Positions 9,093 to 16,999 of a stretch of 64,000 bases of DNA are shown here, piece after piece. The notes beneath the pieces were generated by a model that was given only the letters and a program-made list of their open reading frames with translations, made no database searches and was not told the DNA's origin. Positions within the stretch are counted from its first letter, which is position 1; the number at the start of each line of letters is the position of its first letter. The DNA is taken from positions 651,760 through 715,759 of the forward strand of contig NZ_FMCR01000002.1 of assembly GCF_900091575.1 (NCBI RefSeq), given 5' to 3'. The position numbers were made by a program, and so were the translations under genes. This stretch comes from Micromonospora saelicesensis. GTDB taxonomy: Bacteria; Actinomycetota; Actinomycetes; Mycobacteriales; Micromonosporaceae.

Positions 9093-9134
9093 TCGGTACC
9101 GGATCATGACAATTCGGTACCGGATCATGACAAT
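9093..9134. repeat. Two tandem copies of a 21-bp unit at the IS boundary
   Basis: TCGGTACCGGATCATGACAAT followed by the same unit again, 9093-9113 and 9114-9134, with no mismatch. It lies between the tnpA remnant and the acyltransferase gene. A related string, TTACCGGATCTTAAC, sits at the other end of the element over the tnpB stop (7415-7429). Confidence 0.85.
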
Positions 9135-9176
9135 TCGTGGATCACGTGCGGATATCCGGCTGGCAGCTTTCGGTGA

Positions 9177-10340
9177 GTGATCCGACAGCTGACCGAATCC
9201 CGGCCCGCCGAGCTGGAGCCCGACGCGACGCGCGTCCGGTTCCGCCACCGCCAACGGAGCGGACCCGCCCCTGCCTCCGCACCCGCACCCGCACCCGCCG
9301 CCGGATCGCACCGGGCGCAGTGGGCGGATGCCGCGAAGGGCGTCTGCATCATCCTCGTCGTCCTGTGGCACGTCGTCGTGAAGGACTACCTCCAGATCGA
9401 CTGGCACATCGGCGTACCGGTGCCGGGCTTCTGGGGAACGCTGGGTGAGCAGTTCCTCCCGCTGCGGATGCCGTTGTTCTTCACCATCTCGGGCGTCTTC
9501 GCGGCGAACGCCGCCCAGCGGCCGTGGCGGGTGGTCGCTCGCAGCCGGATCGCCGGGTTCCTCTACCTGTACGCCGTCTGGCTGCTGATCCACACGGTGG
9601 TCCTCGCCGCCGCGCCGGAACTGCCGACCGACCGGGCCACCTCGGCGCTCGGCCTGCTGGAGCAGCTCACCATCACGCCGTCCAACCTCTGGTACCTGTA
9701 CGCCCTGGCGCTGTACTTCACGATCGCCAAGTTGACCCGCCGAGCGCCCCGGGTGCTGGTCCTGGTCCCCGCCGCCGCGCTGTCCGCCGTCGCCGCCGCC
9801 GGCCTGCTCGATACCCCGGGCAACCGCGCCGGCCTCTACCAGAACCTGGTCTTCTTTCTCGCCGGCCTGTACCTGCGGCCGCAGATCCAGCGGTGGGCCG
9901 CCACCGCGAGCCGCCGCCGGCTGTTGCTGACCTCGGGTGGCTACGTCCTGGCGCTCGCCGCGATGGCCGTGACCGGCGCTCAGCAGTCGTTCGGGGTGTG
10001 GCCGGCGGTCTCCGTGCTGGCAGTGATCTTCGGCATAACCGCCGCTGCCCGGCTGTCGCGGTGGTCGGCGCTCAGCAGACCGCTGGCTAGGCTCGGCCGC
10101 ATCACCCTGCCGATCTACGTCATTCACATGCCGGTCCTGGCCCTGCTGCACCGGCTGTTGCTCGTACCGGTTTCCGGGCTGGGTGGGTCCGCTCAGGGCC
10201 TGATCGTGCTCGGTTATCCGATTCTGCTGAGCGGGCTGGTGATCGGTCTGAGCCTGGCCGTTCACCGCGGGCTGCTGGCGGTTCGCGCGGGCTGGCTGTT
10301 CGCGCTGCCCGGCACGCGCCGGGTGGGGGCGGCCGGATGA
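9177..10340 (+). CDS. Acyltransferase-3-type integral membrane protein (VanT membrane-domain-like)
   Basis: A 387-residue polytopic membrane protein of the acyltransferase-3 superfamily. After a cytoplasmic Pro/Ala-rich N-terminus the first helix carries the family His (GVCIILVVLWHVVVKD), followed by PLFFTISGVFAAN and about ten hydrophobic segments. Its 3' end overlaps the racemase gene by 4 nt (ATGA), and the ligase follows with another ATGA overlap. In vancomycin-resistance VanT, a membrane domain of this superfamily is fused to an alanine-racemase-like domain, and VanL-type clusters carry the two parts as separate genes. The neighbourhood therefore suggests a split VanT-like pair, in which this part might import or channel amino acid. 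A plain exopolysaccharide or peptidoglycan acyltransferase is the alternative. The GTG start has no strong SD. Confidence 0.8.
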   Translation: MIRQLTESRPAELEPDATRVRFRHRQRSGPAPASAPAPAPAAGSHRAQWADAAKGVCIILVVLWHVVVKDYLQIDWHIGVPVPGFWGTLGEQFLPLRMPLFFTISGVFAANAAQRPWRVVARSRIAGFLYLYAVWLLIHTVVLAAAPELPTDRATSALGLLEQLTITPSNLWYLYALALYFTIAKLTRRAPRVLVLVPAAALSAVAAAGLLDTPGNRAGLYQNLVFFLAGLYLRPQIQRWAATASRRRLLLTSGGYVLALAAMAVTGAQQSFGVWPAVSVLAVIFGITAAARLSRWSALSRPLARLGRITLPIYVIHMPVLALLHRLLLVPVSGLGGSAQGLIVLGYPILLSGLVIGLSLAVHRGLLAVRAGWLFALPGTRRVGAAG

Positions 10341-11479
10341 GCGTCCTCGCCGAAGCCCTGATCGACCTGGACGCGATCGCCAGCAACGTGCGGACGATCG
10401 CGTCGGTCACCGGCACCGGACTGATGGCCGTGGTGAAGGCCGACGGGTTCGGCCACGGCGCGGTCCAGGTGGCCCGGGCCGCGCTGCGTGCCGGCGCCTC
10501 CTGGCTGGGAGTGACCTCGACGGCCGAGGCGCTGACCCTGCGCGACGCGGGTGTGACCGCGCCCACGTTGAGCTGGCTGCACGGCCCGAATGACGACTTC
10601 GGTATGTTGATCAAGAGTGGCGTCGACGTCGGCGTGTCCACGACGACGCACCTGCACGCCGTTGCCGACGCGGCCCGCCTGCTCGGCGCACCGGCGATGG
10701 TGCAGCTCAAGGCGGACACCGGGTTGTCCCGCAACGGGGCCGCCGGGGACGACTGGCCCGAGTTGGTCGGTTGGGCCCGCAAGTACGAACGAGAGGGCGG
10801 GATCCGGGTGCGCGGGGTGTGGTCCCATCTCGCCGACGCCGACCTGCCGGGCGCCCCCGTACTCACCCGTCAGGTGGCGATCTTCGAGGAGGCACTGCGG
10901 ACCGCACGGTCGGCTGGCCTGGACCCCGATCTCGTCCACCTGGCCAACTCGGCGGCCGCGCTCTCCGCACCGAGGACCCGCTTCGACCTCTGCCGGATCG
11001 GGATCGCCCTCTACGGCGTGGACCCGTTCGGCGTGAGCGGTCCGGGCGAGTTCGGGCTGCACCCCGCGATGACCCTGCGGACGAGCGTGGTCAACGTCAA
11101 GCGGGTGCCGGCGGGCACTGGCGTCTCCTACGGGCCCGAGCACGTGACCGGCGCGGCGACCACCCTGGCGCTGCTGCCGCTCGGTTACGCCGACGGGCTG
11201 CCCCGGGCCACGGGTGGCCGCGCCTCGGTGTGGCTCGCCGGTCGGCGGTGCCCGATCGTCGGGCGCATCGCCATGGACCAGTGCGTGGTCGACGCCGGGG
11301 ATCTTCCCGTGACGATCGGCGACCCGGTCGTGGTGTTCGGCCCGGCCGAGGGCGACCAGCGCCCTCCGACGGTCGTCGAGTGGGCCCGCTGGGCCGACAC
11401 CAACCCACACGAGATCTTGACCGGCATCGGGGCCCGGGTGGCCCGCGAGCACCTCCACGGAAGGGCACGGAACTCATGA
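10337..11479 (+). CDS. alr: Alanine racemase family protein (possible VanTr-type serine racemase)
   Basis: A 380-residue fold-type III PLP enzyme that interconverts L- and D-alanine (or L/D-serine). The PLP lysine is K34 in MAVVKADGFGHGA, and the second catalytic base is Tyr265 in GTGVSYGPEH. The QLKADTGLSRNG motif corresponds to the carbamylated-Lys segment, and RIAMDQCVVD to the C-terminal domain motif. It is coupled by 4-nt overlaps to the upstream membrane acyltransferase and the downstream D-Ala-D-X ligase, so the product probably feeds that ligase. The sequence alone does not decide alanine versus serine. It may be an additional racemase beside a housekeeping Alr elsewhere. Confidence 0.9.
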   Translation: MSVLAEALIDLDAIASNVRTIASVTGTGLMAVVKADGFGHGAVQVARAALRAGASWLGVTSTAEALTLRDAGVTAPTLSWLHGPNDDFGMLIKSGVDVGVSTTTHLHAVADAARLLGAPAMVQLKADTGLSRNGAAGDDWPELVGWARKYEREGGIRVRGVWSHLADADLPGAPVLTRQVAIFEEALRTARSAGLDPDLVHLANSAAALSAPRTRFDLCRIGIALYGVDPFGVSGPGEFGLHPAMTLRTSVVNVKRVPAGTGVSYGPEHVTGAATTLALLPLGYADGLPRATGGRASVWLAGRRCPIVGRIAMDQCVVDAGDLPVTIGDPVVVFGPAEGDQRPPTVVEWARWADTNPHEILTGIGARVAREHLHGRARNS

Positions 11480-12501
11480 CAACCCGACTGGCAGTGCTGT
11501 ACGGCGGGCAGAGCGGCGAGCACGACGTGTCCTGCCGCTCGGCGGCGAGCATCCTCGCCCACCTTGACCGTGAGCGGTACCAGGTCACCGAGGTGCTCAT
11601 CGACCGCGACGGCGGGTGGCACGTCGGTGGCCGACCGACGCCCCTGCCTGCGGCGTTGCGCGTCCTGCGCGCCCAGGACGTGGTGTTCCCGGCCCTGCAC
11701 GGCCCGTACGGCGAGGACGGCACCGTGTCGTCGCTGCTGGAATGGCTCGGCGTGCCGTACGTCGGCAACGGCGTCTTCGCCAGCGCCGCCGGCATGGACA
11801 AGGGGGTCACCAAGCGGCTTCTCGCGGCGGAGGGCCTGCGGGTCAGCCCGGGGGTGACCCTGCGTCCCGGCGAGACCCTGTCGCCCGAGGACCAGCATCG
11901 GCTGGAACTGCCGGTCTTTGTCAAGCCGGCCCGGGCCGGGTCGAGCCTGGGCGTCGTCAGGGTGGACGACTGGGCGGGAGTTCCCGCCGCGCTGGAGCAG
12001 GCCCGCCAGGTCGACCCGAAGGTGCTCGTCGAGCAGGGAGCGCGCGGACGCGAGATCGACGTGGCTGTCCTCCAGCACCCGGACGGCCGGGTGCAGGCCG
12101 GCCCGCCGCTGGAGATCCGGGTGACCGGTGCCGGCTTCTTCGACTACGACGCGAAGTACGACGGCGGGGCGATCTTCCAGATTCCCGCCCCGCTCGACGC
12201 GGCGACCACCGAGGTGCTTCAGGACCGTGCGATTCGCGCCTTCCAGGCCCTCGACTGCCGTGGGCTGCTGCGGGTCGACTTCTTCCTGCCCACCGAGGGG
12301 TCGCCCGAGCCCATCGTGAACGAGGTCAACACGTTCCCCGGCTTCACCGCCGCGTCCCAGTTCCCGCAGATCTGGCAGCAGGCCGGCATCGGCTTCGCCG
12401 CCCTGATCGACATCCTGATCGCCGGCGCGCTGGCCGACCAGGACCACGGCCACCACAGCGGGTTGCCCCGGCCGGCCCGAGCGGTCGACCACCTGGTGTG
12501 A
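11476..12501 (+). CDS. ddl: D-alanine--D-alanine ligase family protein (D-Ala-D-X ligase)
   Basis: A 341-residue ATP-grasp ligase joining D-alanine to a second D-residue for the peptidoglycan stem peptide. Visible landmarks are LYGGQSGEHDVSCRSAA (N-terminal substrate-binding Glu), ALHGPYGEDG, the grasp segment FVKPARAGSSLGV, the omega-loop Lys-Tyr in DYDAKYDGG, LRVDFF and the Mg-binding NEVNTFPGFT. The Lys-Tyr omega loop is found in D-Ala-D-Ala and D-Ala-D-Ser ligases; VanA/VanB-type D-Ala-D-Lac enzymes have a His instead. So D-lactate ligase activity is unlikely, while Ala versus Ser stays open. It is the last gene of a coupled three-gene unit and ends 12 bp from a convergent gene. Confidence 0.92.
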   Translation: MTTRLAVLYGGQSGEHDVSCRSAASILAHLDRERYQVTEVLIDRDGGWHVGGRPTPLPAALRVLRAQDVVFPALHGPYGEDGTVSSLLEWLGVPYVGNGVFASAAGMDKGVTKRLLAAEGLRVSPGVTLRPGETLSPEDQHRLELPVFVKPARAGSSLGVVRVDDWAGVPAALEQARQVDPKVLVEQGARGREIDVAVLQHPDGRVQAGPPLEIRVTGAGFFDYDAKYDGGAIFQIPAPLDAATTEVLQDRAIRAFQALDCRGLLRVDFFLPTEGSPEPIVNEVNTFPGFTAASQFPQIWQQAGIGFAALIDILIAGALADQDHGHHSGLPRPARAVDHLV

Positions 12502-12513
12502 GTCGGTGCCCGG

Positions 12514-13017
12514 TCACCTGATCGGGCACGCCCGAGGCCCTCGGGCGCCGTCCGACCCGACGATGGCGACGGTGGTGGCGGTGTTCGCCGCGCTGACCTG
12601 CGCCGCGGCGGCGACCGTCGTGCAGATGATCTGGTCGGCCGCGTGCGCCGACAACGCCTGCGCGGCGATGTTCGCCCGCACCGTGAGGTCACCGGACCGA
12701 CCGGCTCCCGCCGTCACAGTGACCGGATCGAGCCCGGCCGGGACGTCGCTGGTGAAACCCTGGGCGCGTTCGTTCTCCTGCGGGCCGGCCGCGAGCAGCG
12801 AGAGCGCGGCGGCGGGCGACGGATCCGCGTTGACCGGGCGGAGGACCAGCACCAGTTCGCCCTGCGCGACAAGGTAGACCCAGGTGCCCTGGGCGGGGCC
12901 GCTGATCGGCGGGCGACCGGTGATGACCGCGCTGGGTCGTACCCCACAGCCCGTCGCGAGCAGGGTCAGAAGCAGTCCGCTGGCGAGCAGCGCGCGGCCC
13001 GTCCGTCGGCCGGTCAC
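12514..13017 (-). CDS. Lipoprotein co-encoded with the two-component system
   Basis: A 167-residue exported lipoprotein. RR...LLLTLLATGC is a signal peptide ending in a lipobox (Cys about residue 24). The mature part (QGTWVYLVAQGELVLVLRPV...) resembles the single GerMN-like module seen in small actinobacterial lipoproteins next to sensor kinases. It starts inside the kinase stop (ATGA overlap), so it is translationally coupled. In Streptomyces the AfsQ1/AfsQ2 pair is also followed by a lipoprotein gene, and MtrAB by LpqB. A role as accessory sensor for the kinase is an inference. Confidence 0.75.
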   Translation of the reverse strand: MTGRRTGRALLASGLLLTLLATGCGVRPSAVITGRPPISGPAQGTWVYLVAQGELVLVLRPVNADPSPAAALSLLAAGPQENERAQGFTSDVPAGLDPVTVTAGAGRSGDLTVRANIAAQALSAHAADQIICTTVAAAAQVSAANTATTVAIVGSDGARGPRACPIR

Positions 13018-14474
13018 GGGGCACCTCCGGTGTCCGCCGTTTCGCGGGGCAGGCGGAGGGTGAACACCGCGCCGCCGTGGGTGCCATTGCCCGCGACGAG
13101 ACTCCCCCGTCGCTCGCCGTGGCGGTGCAGGCGCGCGTTCTCCCAGGAGATGGCGAGACCGAGGCCGCTGCCCTCGGAGCGGGTTCGCGCGGTGTCGGCC
13201 TTGTAGAGGCGGTCGAAGACGTGCGGCAACACCTGCGGATCCAGTCCCGGCCCCCGGTCGGCCACCTCGATGGTGACCCAGTCCGGGTCGGCGCGCAGGC
13301 GCACCGACACCGGCTCGGCACCGTGCCGGAAGGCGTTGCCGACCAGGTTGGCGACGATGACGTCCAGTCGGCGGGGGTCGAGTCGGGCCACGACGCCGGG
13401 TGGCAACTCCGTTCGTACCCGCTCCAGCCAGCCGCGGATCCGCAGGGTCGCGGTCACCGCAGCGGCCACGTCCACGTCGTCCAGGGCGAGCCGCGCGGTG
13501 CCGGAGTCGAACCTGCTGATCTCGATGAGGTCGTTGACCAGCTGGGTGAGGTTCTGCGTCTCCTGGCTGACCAGCCGAGCGGCCCGGCCCGCGTCCCCGG
13601 GCAGGTGTTCCGCCTCCTCGTCGAGCACGTCGGTGACCGCAGTCATCGCGGCCAGCGGTGTCCGGAGTTCGTGCGAGACGTCGGCCACGAAGCGGCGGGC
13701 GTCGGATTCCAACCGCCGCAGCTCGCCGACCTGCCGCTCCAACGTGCCCGCGGTGTCGTTGAAGGTCCGTGCCACATCCGCCAGCTCGTCGGCGCCGCGG
13801 ACCGTCAACCGGGTGCTCAGGTCGCCCTCACCGAGGCGGCGCGCCGCCCGGCCGAGGTCGCGGACGGGTCGCAGGACTCCGCGGGCGGACAGCAGCGCCA
13901 GCAGGACGGCAAGGACCAGGGACAACCCGCCGGTCAGCCACGCCCTGGTGGCGAGCTGGTCGATGCTCTGCTGCTCGGGCACGAGATTGCGCACCGAGTA
14001 GACCTCCACCCCGGACGGGCGGGACGTGCCGTCCGGGCGGTCCAGCGCCAACTGGGTACCGATGAGCAGCGCGGGCTGTCCGGCGAGTGAGACCCGCTGC
14101 CAGGCGATGCGACCGTCGCGGACCTTCTGCCGCAGCTCGGGGGTGAGCGGGTCGGTGATTTCGGAGCCGCCCTGTGCCCGCATGTCGCGGTAGACGACCA
14201 CCGCGAAGCTCTCCCGGTCGCTGAGGCGCTGGGCCAACAGTTCGAGGTCGTCCTGGTTCGGCGGAAGCTGGGCGATCGGGTAGACCTTGGTGAGCTGGTC
14301 GGTCAGTGACATCACCGCGGCGTCCTGCGCCTGCTGCAGGATGACGTTCCGAGCCTGGAAGTAGCTGCCACTGGCCACCGCCACCGTCGTGATCACGCCC
14401 AGCAGCGCGAACGCCAGGACGAGCCGGACCCGTAGACCCGAGACCCACGCGCCGACTCGGCGCCACTGTGTCAC
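13014..14474 (-). CDS. Sensor histidine kinase (AfsQ2-like)
   Basis: A 486-residue membrane kinase. Two transmembrane helices (about residues 15-35 and 145-165 region) flank an extracytoplasmic sensor of about 120 residues. A HAMP domain, a HisKA box with VSHELRTPL, and an HATPase domain (N box VIVANLVGNAFRHG, G1 VADRGPGLD, G2 GSGLGLAI) follow. The GTG at 14474 overlaps the regulator's stop (GTGA), which selects this start over longer upstream possibilities. It should phosphorylate the adjacent OmpR-type regulator. The signal is unknown; the location between a cell-wall ligase unit and a PAP2 phosphatase hints at an envelope cue. Confidence 0.9.
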   Translation of the reverse strand: MTQWRRVGAWVSGLRVRLVLAFALLGVITTVAVASGSYFQARNVILQQAQDAAVMSLTDQLTKVYPIAQLPPNQDDLELLAQRLSDRESFAVVVYRDMRAQGGSEITDPLTPELRQKVRDGRIAWQRVSLAGQPALLIGTQLALDRPDGTSRPSGVEVYSVRNLVPEQQSIDQLATRAWLTGGLSLVLAVLLALLSARGVLRPVRDLGRAARRLGEGDLSTRLTVRGADELADVARTFNDTAGTLERQVGELRRLESDARRFVADVSHELRTPLAAMTAVTDVLDEEAEHLPGDAGRAARLVSQETQNLTQLVNDLIEISRFDSGTARLALDDVDVAAAVTATLRIRGWLERVRTELPPGVVARLDPRRLDVIVANLVGNAFRHGAEPVSVRLRADPDWVTIEVADRGPGLDPQVLPHVFDRLYKADTARTRSEGSGLGLAISWENARLHRHGERRGSLVAGNGTHGGAVFTLRLPRETADTGGAP

Positions 14475-15163
14475 AGCGGCCCGAACCGGTATCCGAAACC
14501 ACGCACGGTCTGGATGTAGACCGGTGCCGACGAGTCGGCCTCGATCTTGGCGCGTACCCGCTGGACGCACGCGTCCACGAGTCGCGAGTCGCCGAGATAG
14601 CCGTGCTCCCACACGGCCTCCAGCAGTTGCTGACGACTGAGCACCTGGCCCGGCGTGTGCGAGAGTTCGAGCAGCAGCCGCAGCTCCGTCGGGGCGAGGC
14701 TGACCGGCGTTCCATCCTTGCTGACCACCAGCGCGGCCCGGTCGATGGTCAACGCGCCGTGCTGCTCCAGGCCGGCCCGGTCGCCGCCGCGCCGCGAGTC
14801 GCCACCGGTCCGGCGCAGCACCGCGCGGATGCGCGCCTCCAGCACCCGGGCCTGCACGGGCTTGACCACGTAGTCGTCGGCGCCGGCCTCCAGGCCCGCC
14901 ACCACGTCCATGTCGTCGTTGCGGGCGGTGAGCATGATGATCGGCAGGTCGCCGAGCTGCCGGATCCGGCGGCAGACCTCGAACCCGTCCATCCCGGGCA
15001 GCATGAGATCGAGGACCACGACATCGGACGGGGTCGTGCGCAGCCGCTCCAACCCCTGCTCACCGGTGCCCACGGCATGCACGGTGTGGCCCTGCCGGGT
15101 GAGCGCCAACTGCAGTCCGTCGCGCACCGTCTGGTGGTCCTCGATCAACAGCACCTGGGACAT
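14471..15163 (-). CDS. afsQ1: OmpR-family response regulator, AfsQ1-like
   Basis: A 230-residue regulator with an N-terminal receiver domain (acidic pocket IEDH, phospho-acceptor in VVVLDLMLPGMDGFEV, Lys in VVKPVQARVL) and a C-terminal winged helix (PTELRLLLELSHTPGQVLSR, DSRLVDACVQRVRAKI, VRGFGYRF). The receiver-wing spacing and the phrases LEAGADDYVVKPVQ and YLGDSRLVDACVQR are those of Streptomyces AfsQ1, a regulator of antibiotic production and nitrogen/envelope responses. The gene order regulator-kinase-lipoprotein agrees. Its own targets cannot be read from sequence. No strong SD was seen before the ATG. Confidence 0.9.
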   Translation of the reverse strand: MSQVLLIEDHQTVRDGLQLALTRQGHTVHAVGTGEQGLERLRTTPSDVVVLDLMLPGMDGFEVCRRIRQLGDLPIIMLTARNDDMDVVAGLEAGADDYVVKPVQARVLEARIRAVLRRTGGDSRRGGDRAGLEQHGALTIDRAALVVSKDGTPVSLAPTELRLLLELSHTPGQVLSRQQLLEAVWEHGYLGDSRLVDACVQRVRAKIEADSSAPVYIQTVRGFGYRFGPL

Positions 15164-15179
15164 GTCGTCAAGTATCCCA

Positions 15180-16166
15180 TCATGAGATCTTTCGGGTTTC
15201 GGTCGTCGGCGCTGGCTGCGCGGGGTTCCGCGGGGAGAGCGGCACCTCGAAGTCCGTCGAACGCACCAGGAACACCACAGCGCCCACCAGGAACATCGTC
15301 GACGCGGCCGCGGCCACGATGGCGATCAACAAGCCGCGCTGCACCGACGCGGCCAGACCGGGCACGACCACCAGCAGCGCCCAGACCAGCAGCACGAGCG
15401 CGACCCCCGCCTCGGCCAGCCTGCGCCAGAGGCTGCCGCCGCCCGAACCGCCGGTCGGGTCGCGGTCGCCGGACCGGACCGCCAACGCTGCCGCGGCCAG
15501 GCAGAACACTGTCACACCCAGCAGTACGCCACCGAGCACGTCGCTGAACCGGTGCCAGCCCGCGATCATCGTGGCGGAGGCGATCACCGAGACACCGACC
15601 GCGCCCGGCGCCGCCAGCCAGCGCCGGGCCCACCCGGGCAGGACCAGCATGAACGCCAGCAGCAGGGCGGTCGCCGCCGCGACATGGCCGCTGGGGAAAC
15701 TGTTGTGGGTGGTGGAGCTCAGGATCTGCAGATCCGGGCGGGGCAGCTCCGATTTCACCGCGCCGGCCAGCAGCACCGCGCAGACGACCATGCCCACACC
15801 GACGATCCCCGCCACCAGCCGCCGGCGGAGCACACCCACCAGCAGCACCACACCGAGTAGGGCCCCGATGAGGCTCGGGCTGCCGAAGGTGGCCAGCACG
15901 GTCTTGGCCGGGCCCACCAGCACGGTCTGCTGCTCGTACCCCCCGCCCCGCTCGGCGCGCGGCAGGAGCACCCCGTCCAGCCACTGCCCGGGGTACGTCC
16001 GCACGAACACGGCGGCGATGAGGGTCAGGGCAACCAGACCGGACAGCGCCGCCGCGAGCAGTCGAAGCCCCAGTGGCACCGCCGCGCGGGCCTGCGGCAG
16101 CGGTCGCGCCGGACCGGGCGTCGACCGCCCGACGGAGTACAACGATCCGATGGACATGGCGACCAT
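15180..16166 (-). CDS. PAP2-family membrane phosphatase
   Basis: A 328-residue integral membrane protein with the three lipid-phosphatase signature motifs: KSELPRPD (motif 1), FPSGH (motif 2) and GWHRFSDVLGG (motif 3). About ten hydrophobic segments are present, the last pair after a glycine-rich loop. Family members remove phosphate from phosphatidic acid or from undecaprenyl pyrophosphate, so a function in envelope lipid recycling is plausible. It lies 16 bp upstream of the response-regulator gene on the same strand and probably shares its transcript. ATGs at 16166 and 16157 are both possible starts. Confidence 0.85.
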   Translation of the reverse strand: MVAMSIGSLYSVGRSTPGPARPLPQARAAVPLGLRLLAAALSGLVALTLIAAVFVRTYPGQWLDGVLLPRAERGGGYEQQTVLVGPAKTVLATFGSPSLIGALLGVVLLVGVLRRRLVAGIVGVGMVVCAVLLAGAVKSELPRPDLQILSSTTHNSFPSGHVAAATALLLAFMLVLPGWARRWLAAPGAVGVSVIASATMIAGWHRFSDVLGGVLLGVTVFCLAAAALAVRSGDRDPTGGSGGGSLWRRLAEAGVALVLLVWALLVVVPGLAASVQRGLLIAIVAAAASTMFLVGAVVFLVRSTDFEVPLSPRNPAQPAPTTETRKIS

Positions 16167-16419
16167 GCTCGCCCCGGCAGGTCCGTACCCCGTCCTCGGA
16201 TTGTCTTGGTTCTGTCACAACAACCCCCGCCGCTTCCGGGAAAGCGGATCGTCGGCGGTGGACCGGGTGGACCTGGACGGCGCGGCGGGATTCACATGCT
16301 TACATGCGACCAGGTTTTACCCAGCCGAGATCAGTCACCACTAGGGTCAGGACGCCGATCGATGTTTCGGTGCGAAAAATCCATCCGGAGTGAGTTGGGG
16401 AACCGGAAGGTGTTGGCAA

Positions 16420-16926
16420 ATGCAGGCAATTCCAGTGGCCAGCCTGGTCATCGGCATCGCATCCTCGCCGGCCGAGCGGCGACATCTGGCCCGGCTGCTC
16501 GGCGGCAGTGACGCCTTCCTGATCGTCTCGACCGTCGACCAGGCACGAGAGTTCCTCGGGGTGGTCGAGGCGCCCGCCGCCCCGGCTCCCCCGACCACTG
16601 TGGCGCTCGCCGAGGTGGCGCCGAGCCCACAGACACCGCCACCGGATCTGGCCGTCGACTCCGACCGCCGGGTGCTGCGCTGGCGCGACCAGGAGATCGA
16701 CCTGACCCGGCTGGAGCACGACGTGCTGCTCTGCCTGGTGCACGCGCCCGGGCAGATCTGGACCTACGAGCGCCTGCACCTCGAGGTCTGGGGCAACCGG
16801 CACCTCGGCCGGGGCTCCGACATGCACTCGGTGGTCCGCCGGGTGCGCGGCAAGCTCGCCAGTCTCAACGCCACGGCGACGATCCACTCGGTACGCGGCG
16901 TCGGCTTCCGGCTCGCTTCCGTCTGA
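16420..16926 (+). CDS. Receiverless OmpR-type winged-helix regulator, paralog A
   Basis: A 168-residue protein. Residues 1-50 form an unusual small N-terminal part (LVIGIASSPAERRHLARLLGG) in place of a receiver domain. A Pro/Ala linker follows, and from about residue 78 a Trans_reg_C winged helix (IDLTRLEHDVLLCLVHAPGQ, WTYERLHLEVWG, VVRRVRGKL, VRGVGFRL). It is clearly paralogous to the gene at 21686, with the same length, the same SPAER motif and the same LTRLEHD wing. The two bracket the large subtilase gene. With no phosphorylation site visible, its activity may depend on protein level or ligand. ATG at 16420 is preferred; a GTG at 16390 is in frame. Confidence 0.85.
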   Translation: MQAIPVASLVIGIASSPAERRHLARLLGGSDAFLIVSTVDQAREFLGVVEAPAAPAPPTTVALAEVAPSPQTPPPDLAVDSDRRVLRWRDQEIDLTRLEHDVLLCLVHAPGQIWTYERLHLEVWGNRHLGRGSDMHSVVRRVRGKLASLNATATIHSVRGVGFRLASV

Positions 16927-16942
16927 TCACCCCGGGCGCGGT

Positions 16943-16975
16943 CCGGCCCGCCTGGTCGGGGACCAGGCGGGCCGG
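16943..16975. terminator. Bidirectional hairpin terminator
   Basis: A 15-bp perfect stem (16943-16957 with 16961-16975) with a GGG loop, between the convergent regulator and subtilase genes. On the plus strand it is followed by ATTTCTTC. Confidence 0.8.
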
Positions 16976-16999
16976 ATTTCTTCGGCTAGTGCTCGAGCA

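Larger units (their letters stand above)
7340..9134. mobile_element. IS200/IS605-type insertion sequence (divergent tnpB / tnpA)
   Basis: The element has the IS605 arrangement: tnpB on the minus strand and a Y1 tnpA on the plus strand, diverging from about 8630. TnpA is broken and TnpB looks intact, so the copy is probably not self-mobile. The ends are approximate: the right end lies in the 86 bp beyond the tnpB stop, the left end between the tnpA stop (9051) and about 9134. A 21-bp tandem repeat lies at the tnpA-side boundary. Confidence 0.75.

Noticed and set aside
7505..9109. A 534-codon plus-strand frame over tnpB and the first half of tnpA
   Set aside because: Only its tail (from about 8648) is tnpA sequence. 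The rest is antisense to the intact tnpB.
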